This document shows positions 1 to 2,676 of a stretch of DNA of 5,099 bases, piece after piece (position 1 is the stretch's first letter; every line of letters starts with the position of its first letter). Source of the stretch: Methanomicrobiales archaeon. Its GTDB lineage: Archaea; Halobacteriota; Methanomicrobia; Methanomicrobiales; Methanoculleaceae. A program made the translations under genes and the position numbers. The stretch is from the NCBI GenBank assembly GCA_012510335.1, contig JAAZIF010000074.1, forward strand, positions 1-5,099, in the 5' to 3' direction. A model generated the notes under the pieces. That model saw only the letters and a program-made list of their open reading frames with translations, was not told where the DNA came from and made no database searches.

Positions 1-138
1 CAGGCGGTCCTGGAGGGCGCCCGATCATTCCTGGAGCGTGAGTTCGGTGTGCCGGTGGCGGTCAAAGATGCCGGGGAGAGCATCCACCCGAAGGCATCAG
101 GGGCCCTGCCCTTCAAACCGGCGATCGTTATAGAGTAG
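1..138 (+). CDS. leuS: Leucyl-tRNA synthetase, C-terminal end only (partial)
   Basis: Reading frame 1 is open from the left edge and ends at TAG 136-138, giving 45 residues. The tail contains a helix-like stretch (LEREFGVPVAV), then an HPKASGALPFKPAIVIE ending. An ending of the type alanine-x-proline-x-lysine/arginine-proline-alanine-isoleucine followed by a final glutamate is what I recall for the C-terminus of archaeal leucine--tRNA ligases, which charge tRNA-Leu in the cytoplasm. The catalytic core, editing domain and start lie outside the window, so the call rests on the tail alone. The next gene on the same strand starts 175 bases later behind a T-tract, so they probably do not share a transcript. 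Another enzyme with a similar tail cannot be excluded. Confidence 0.68.
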   Translation, partial: QAVLEGARSFLEREFGVPVAVKDAGESIHPKASGALPFKPAIVIE

Positions 139-145
139 GAGATCC

Positions 146-155
146 TTTCTTTTTT
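146..155 (+). terminator. T-tract transcription terminator after the leucyl-tRNA synthetase gene
   Basis: Eight bases after the TAG stop there is a run TTTCTTTTTT on the coding strand. Archaeal RNA polymerase terminates on U-rich tracts without needing a stem-loop. A small hairpin (GGATC 166-170, loop TCTC, GATCC 175-179) follows the tract rather than preceding it, so this is an archaeal-style rather than a bacterial intrinsic terminator. Confidence 0.6.
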
Positions 156-313
156 AGGCGTAGAGGGATCTCTCGATCCGCTTTCATGCCACAGGGATCA
201 TGTATTATCCTCCTGGAGAGAGACTACAGGTGTGCCGATGCTTTTCTCTGCGGGCTGACCAGGGGAATCCGGGGGATATCCAGCATGTTTGCAGCGGCGG
301 GGGCGTATAACTG

Positions 314-574
314 ATGATCGAATCACGATGCGGAATACTCTGCGGCGAGTGCGAGTACCGGGCAGGTATGGGCTGCAGGGGATGCACGGCGATAGAAAAG
401 CCGTTCTGGGGCGATAATTGCCCGCTGAAAACCTGCTGCGAAGCAAGAGGGCTTGAAAATTGCGGTCAGTGCGATGAGTTTCCCTGCGAACGGCTCATAG
501 GGTTTGCGTTCGATGAGAACCAGGGCGATGACGGGAGAAGAATCGAGCAGTGCAGGAGATGGTGCGCAGGGTGA
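314..574 (+). CDS. DUF3795-type cysteine-rich small protein
   Basis: This is an 86-residue soluble protein with 13 cysteines, at residues 6, 10, 13, 21, 24, 36, 41, 42, 50, 53, 58, 80 and 84. They are arranged largely as CxxC or CxxxC pairs (C10-x2-C13, C21-x2-C24, C50-x2-C53-x4-C58). The opening CGILCGEC, a central Cys-Pro and the CGQCDEFPC block match the layout of DUF3795 proteins, a widespread family of unknown function in anaerobes. The pattern suggests a zinc site or Fe-S cluster, but no ligand set can be assigned from sequence alone. There is no signal peptide or membrane segment. The start is bounded upstream by an in-frame TAA at 308-310, so ATG 314 is the earliest possible start. 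No good Shine-Dalgarno or TATA box is seen; the only purine run, GGGGG, ends about 11 bases upstream. It stands alone, convergent with the next gene. Confidence 0.8.
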   Translation: MIESRCGILCGECEYRAGMGCRGCTAIEKPFWGDNCPLKTCCEARGLENCGQCDEFPCERLIGFAFDENQGDDGRRIEQCRRWCAG

Positions 575-861
575 GGGGGGTGCCCGGGGATGCCTTCATC
601 CTGCAGCTAACCGGTTCTCCGGCGCAGATGACGTTTGTTATTCAGACCTGACAGGGAGGCCCATGTCAGGCGGCAAGACCGCATAATCACATGAGGGTGC
701 CGGCCGGGCCGTAGTTCACGGTCGGCGAACCTGACATAACCCCTGCCGGGCTCCCCGCGCCAGGGAAATAGTGAACAGATGTACGGCATGGGGAGCGGGC
801 GGCAACCCGATCGATGACGACATGCCGGGACAGACAGAATACGGTTTCAGGCTAAAAGATA
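575..861. other. Convergent intergenic gap with several inverted repeats, no supported gene
   Basis: This stretch lies between the 3' ends of two convergent genes and has no ORF with a recognisable product. It holds several potential stems: CTGC 601-604 with GCAG 624-627 enclosing CCGG-TTCT-CCGG (611-622); the strong hairpin at 647-670 (listed separately); CCGT 709-712 with ACGG 718-721, extendable by a G-T and a G-C pair; and GCTCCCC 750-756 with GGGGAGC 790-796. There is no strong T-tract on either strand. It may be a structured 3' untranslated region or an uncharacterised small RNA. In GC-rich DNA some of these stems could arise by chance. Confidence 0.4.
647..670. repeat. Near-perfect inverted repeat (hairpin) downstream of the DUF3795 gene
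   Basis: CCTGACA at 647-653 is the exact reverse complement of TGTCAGG at 664-670. Between them GGG 654-656 and CCC 660-662 add three more pairs around an AGG loop, leaving one unpaired A at 663. The result is a 10-base-pair stem with a single bulge, 73 bases after the DUF3795 stop. No T-tract follows, so it is not a classical terminator. It could act as an RNA stability element or a protein-binding palindrome. CCTGACA recurs at 729-735, outside the stem. Confidence 0.5.
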
Positions 862-1179
862 TCAATCCGCCATCTTCTGCGCTTTCTTCGACCGCTCTTT
901 TGCGGTATACCCGGTAACCTGCTGGAGGTATCTCCGGAACCGGCGGTTGGTATCGAGGATCGTCTCGTCGTCGGAGTTCTTATCAACCTCGGTATCGACG
1001 ATCAGGGTCTTTCCGCCTTCGCCGACCCAGACCTCGAGCCGCAGGAGCGCTCCGTAGCTGATGACGTAGTGGTTGTCTGTCGAGATTGTGGGCTCGGTCT
1101 CGAACTGATCACGGAGACCCTGCACCATGGATTCTATGAAAGTTTTCTTGTATCCTCGCTTGATCTGATATTCCTGCAT
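862..1179 (-). CDS. DUF5611-type conserved archaeal protein
   Basis: This encodes a 105-residue protein from ATG at 1179-1177, with its TGA stop at 864-862. It begins MQEYQIKRGYKKT and is followed by an alternating alpha/beta-looking sequence with a VISYGALLRLEVWVGE beta-rich centre. The C-terminal part is basic and helical, with RRFRRYLQQVTGYTAKER near the end. The MQEY..KRG opening and length resemble the DUF5611 family of methanogens as I recall it; its function is unknown. A GTG at 1197-1195 would add six residues (MSLKNI). I prefer the ATG because the family-like opening begins there and because a minus-strand TATA-like element (TTTAACATA, 1211-1203) lies about 28 bases upstream, where a near-leaderless transcript would start. 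It has no membrane segments, and it is divergent from the PAC2 gene. The family name is moderately certain; that the gene is real is more certain. Confidence 0.7.
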   Translation of the reverse strand: MQEYQIKRGYKKTFIESMVQGLRDQFETEPTISTDNHYVISYGALLRLEVWVGEGGKTLIVDTEVDKNSDDETILDTNRRFRRYLQQVTGYTAKERSKKAQKMAD

Positions 1180-1182
1180 AAT

Positions 1183-1211
1183 ATTTTTAAGGGACACCCA
1201 GCTATGTTAAA
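1183..1211. promoter_or_regulatory. Overlapping divergent promoters (DUF5611 and PAC2 genes)
   Basis: Two AT-rich boxes sit in the short gap. On the plus strand ATTTTTAA (1183-1190) lies about 50 bases before ATG 1239, which predicts a transcript start near 1212 and a leader of roughly 27 bases. On the minus strand TTTAACATA (1211-1203) would place a start near 1182, next to ATG 1179. The plus-strand box lies inside the minus-strand initiation zone, so the two promoters may exclude each other. The boxes are matched by eye to the archaeal TATA consensus; no BRE was scored. Confidence 0.4.
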
Positions 1212-1238
1212 CTAATCCGAAAGTGAGTGACTGAACAC

Positions 1239-1952
1239 ATGGATGATATAAAGGTCATATCCAGGGCGCTTGCCGGCGCTGAAAAAACAGTGATGATAGG
1301 GTTTCCCGGCAGCGGGCTCGTCGGGAGTATTGCTCTGCAGTACCTCGTCGAACAGATGGACTTCGATCAGATAGGGGCGATCACCAGCAAGTACTTCCCA
1401 CCGGTTGCCCTCATGACCAGGGGGGTGATCAACGCTCCGGTGCGCCTCTACGAGAAGGATCACCTCGCCGCGATCATATCCGATGTCCCCATCCACCCGA
1501 TGATCTGCTACGAGGTGGCAAACGGGATCATGGACTGGCTCGCCCAGTTCAATATAAGAGAGATCGTCACGATCGCGGGTATCATCACGAATGAACCCGA
1601 AAAAAGGGTCTTCGGCGTCGCGACCAACAGCGGAACCCTTCACCGTATAGAGGACGATACGATCATACTCCCTATGGGGAGCATCTCCGGCATCGCGGCA
1701 AGTCTACTCACCGAATGCAAGACGCGGGGCATACCGGGGATCGGGCTCCTCGGGGAGACCGTGAACACCCCGGATCCGCGATCTTCCGCGGCTACGATCG
1801 AGGTCTTGAATAAGATCTACAACCTCAACCTGGGCACCGGGCCACTGCTCGAGCAGGCAGTGGAGATCGAGGCGGCGATGGCTCAGATCGCCGAACAGGT
1901 GCAGAAGACCGAGACCGCGCCTCGGAGAGAGCAACTTCCGATGTACGGGTGA
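1239..1952 (+). CDS. PAC2-family proteasome assembly chaperone (PbaB-like)
   Basis: This 237-residue protein belongs to the PAC2 family, archaeal homologues of the eukaryotic proteasome-assembly chaperones that help build or bind 20S alpha rings in the cytoplasm. Visible hallmarks are the GFPGSGLVG loop at residues 21-29, the following GAITSKYFPP block, the VPIHP turn, the IAGIIT strand, the GSISGIAASLL segment, and GIPGIGLLGET followed by a helix. After the core comes a helical stretch with many Glu, Ala and Gln (about residues 200-222), then a flexible tail ending Met-Tyr-Gly. That ending fits the hydrophobic-Tyr-any (HbYX) motif used by PAN and PbaB to dock in proteasome alpha pockets. ATG 1239 is preferred over GTG 1227 because GTGA at 1227-1230 sits eight bases upstream as a partial Shine-Dalgarno. 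The DUF473 gene follows within five bases. Family assignment is firm; the exact partner is inferred. Confidence 0.9.
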   Translation: MDDIKVISRALAGAEKTVMIGFPGSGLVGSIALQYLVEQMDFDQIGAITSKYFPPVALMTRGVINAPVRLYEKDHLAAIISDVPIHPMICYEVANGIMDWLAQFNIREIVTIAGIITNEPEKRVFGVATNSGTLHRIEDDTIILPMGSISGIAASLLTECKTRGIPGIGLLGETVNTPDPRSSAATIEVLNKIYNLNLGTGPLLEQAVEIEAAMAQIAEQVQKTETAPRREQLPMYG

Positions 1953-1953
1953 T
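1948..1953 (+). promoter_or_regulatory. Shine-Dalgarno of the DUF473 gene, overlapping the PAC2 stop
   Basis: GGTGAT at 1948-1953 matches the archaeal anti-Shine-Dalgarno and overlaps the PAC2 TGA stop at 1950-1952. It lies four bases before ATG 1958. Ribosomes ending on the PAC2 gene would be placed directly on this site, which suggests translational coupling. Confidence 0.5.
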
Positions 1954-1957
1954 GGCC

Positions 1958-2350
1958 ATGAAGTGTGCAGCGTTAACAGGAATATCACAGTCAGTTATTG
2001 CAGAGCTTAAGAGCGGCAGGGCGCGAACCCTGGAGTTGAACAGTGCCCACAACATCATCACGTTGACCGATACCACTCCCGGGGAGTGCGTATTTATGAC
2101 ATCGGTCAACCAGGAAGACCTCTCACCCGGAGACGCGGGGATAATGGTCGACCTCCTTGCGCTCAATATCAGCATGAAACGGGTCGTCGAGTTCGTCAAC
2201 CCCTCATTCTTCGAGGAGCGGGAGCGGATGTCGGCCCGGATCAAGGTCCAGTTCCGGGGAACAACCATCGCCCGCGGCGTGGAAGGGCGCAGCTGGGGGG
2301 AACCGACAAAAGTCGAGATAATCAGGTCGGCGTGCTACCGCGCCGGCTGA
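1958..2350 (+). CDS. DUF473 family conserved archaeal protein
   Basis: This encodes a 130-residue protein starting MKCAALTGIS. It has a predicted beta-rich centre (VFMTSVNQEDLSPGDAGIMV) and a C-terminal part with KVQFRGTTIARGV and EPTKVEIIRSA. The MKC.ALTGIS opening, length and composition match the DUF473 family, which I know as conserved in methanogens and related euryarchaea without an assigned function. It has no membrane segment or signal peptide. The reading frame also offers GTG 1949 and ATG 1952, the latter sharing its A with the PAC2 stop. ATG 1958 is chosen because it follows GGTGAT at a short distance and gives the family-like N-terminus. Tight packing behind the PAC2 gene suggests a two-gene operon, but a role in proteasome biology would be inference only. 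The operon closes with a T6 tract. Confidence 0.83.
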   Translation: MKCAALTGISQSVIAELKSGRARTLELNSAHNIITLTDTTPGECVFMTSVNQEDLSPGDAGIMVDLLALNISMKRVVEFVNPSFFEERERMSARIKVQFRGTTIARGVEGRSWGEPTKVEIIRSACYRAG

Positions 2351-2358
2351 TATACCCG

Positions 2359-2364
2359 TTTTTT
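2359..2364 (+). terminator. T6 terminator after the PAC2-DUF473 operon
   Basis: TTTTTT at 2359-2364 lies eight bases after the DUF473 stop and just before the tRNA promoter. This is a typical archaeal U-tract terminator position. There is no stem-loop before it. Confidence 0.6.
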
Positions 2365-2383
2365 CCCGGCAGATCCCTCCCAC

Positions 2384-2393
2384 AAATTAATAT
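2384..2393 (+). promoter_or_regulatory. TATA box of tRNA-Arg
   Basis: AAATTAATAT at 2384-2393 is the only clearly AT-rich stretch in the GC-rich gap before the tRNA. With a start about 25 bases after the box centre, transcription would begin near 2414 and leave a leader of about 14 bases for removal by RNase P. Confidence 0.6.
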
Positions 2394-2427
2394 CCCGGGA
2401 CCGCCAAAACGTATGGGAATATTCAGG

Positions 2428-2502
2428 GGGTCTGTGGCTTAGCCAGGACATAGCGCCGGGCTTCTAACCCGGATGCCGGGGGTTCGAATCCCTCCAGGCC
2501 CG
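2428..2502 (+). tRNA. tRNA-Arg, anticodon UCU
   Basis: A complete 75-base cloverleaf can be folded by hand. The acceptor stem GGGTCTG pairs with CAGGCCC with one G-T pair. The D arm is GCT/AGC with the GG pair in the loop. The anticodon stem CCGGG/CCCGG encloses CTTCTAA, with TCT at 2463-2465. The T arm GGGGG/CCCTC encloses TTCGAAT, with one G-T pair. G2502 is the discriminator base and the CCA end is not encoded, as is common in archaea. It reads AGA and AGG arginine codons. There is no intron: the anticodon loop is a normal seven bases. It stands alone, between the DUF473 terminator and the leader of the molybdoenzyme gene. Confidence 0.97.
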
Positions 2503-2521
2503 TATCATACACTTTATCACC

Positions 2522-2616
2522 GCTACGCAAGTAGCCGGAGCGCTGGGTCTGCATGATCACAGAATCTCTCCGCCAGGTGAAGTGCGGCCCGTGGAGGTGA
2601 TCCCGGATCCGGCTAC
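2522..2616 (+). promoter_or_regulatory. Structured leader candidate with mutually exclusive stems before the molybdoenzyme fusion gene
   Basis: The 174-base gap between the tRNA and the fusion gene holds nested complementary segments. GTAGCCGGA 2531-2539 is the exact complement of TCCGGCTAC 2608-2616. Inside it, GATCAC 2555-2560 pairs with GTGATC 2597-2602, and CTCC 2568-2571 can continue onto GGAG 2593-2596. CCGC 2570-2573 with GCGG 2584-2587 forms an alternative inner stem. GTAGC 2531-2535 can instead pair with GCTAC 2522-2526 around a GCAA tetraloop of the GNRA type, which excludes the long stem. Two mutually exclusive folds resemble riboswitch or attenuator logic. No known riboswitch family is recognised and no ligand is proposed. 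Chance pairing in GC-rich DNA is the main alternative. Confidence 0.35.
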
Positions 2617-2645
2617 AGGAACTATTATGTTGCACCGGCCAGAGT

Positions 2646-2667
2646 GAGGAGGCGGTTGTTGCAACCG
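2646..2667 (+). promoter_or_regulatory. Shine-Dalgarno with a hairpin spacer before the fusion-gene start
   Basis: GAGGAGG at 2646-2652 is a good archaeal Shine-Dalgarno, but it ends 24 bases before ATG 2677. Between them CGGTTG 2653-2658 and CAACCG 2662-2667 form a perfect 6-base-pair stem with a TTG loop. If it folds, the effective spacing drops to nine bases (2668-2676), which supports ATG 2677 as the start. Without folding, TTG 2659 at a six-base spacing would be the competitor and would add six residues. Confidence 0.45.
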
Positions 2668-2676
2668 GGGTTTACC

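Noticed and set aside
647..735. CCTGACA repeats as a CRISPR-like or direct-repeat array
   Set aside because: There are only two copies of seven bases, one of them half of a hairpin, with no regular spacing.
1212..1643. 143-residue minus-strand ORF
   Set aside because: It is antisense to the PAC2 core, whose sequence is clearly conserved; no start signal or family resemblance.
1825..2268. 147-residue minus-strand ORF
   Set aside because: It is antisense to the PAC2 tail and DUF473 gene; the peptide is Ser/Arg-rich with no domain.
2428..2616. tRNA-Arg as integration site of a mobile element
   Set aside because: No second copy of the tRNA 3' end, no integrase and no composition break are visible in the window.
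2423..2635. 70-residue minus-strand ORF across the tRNA
   Set aside because: It is the antisense reading of tRNA-Arg. The GFEPPAS-type peptide is a well-known artefact from the T arm of tRNA genes.
2627..2647. Six-codon leader peptide (ATG 2627 to TGA 2645-2647)
   Set aside because: It lies 23 bases after the strong Shine-Dalgarno and has no run of regulatory codons; too short to support.
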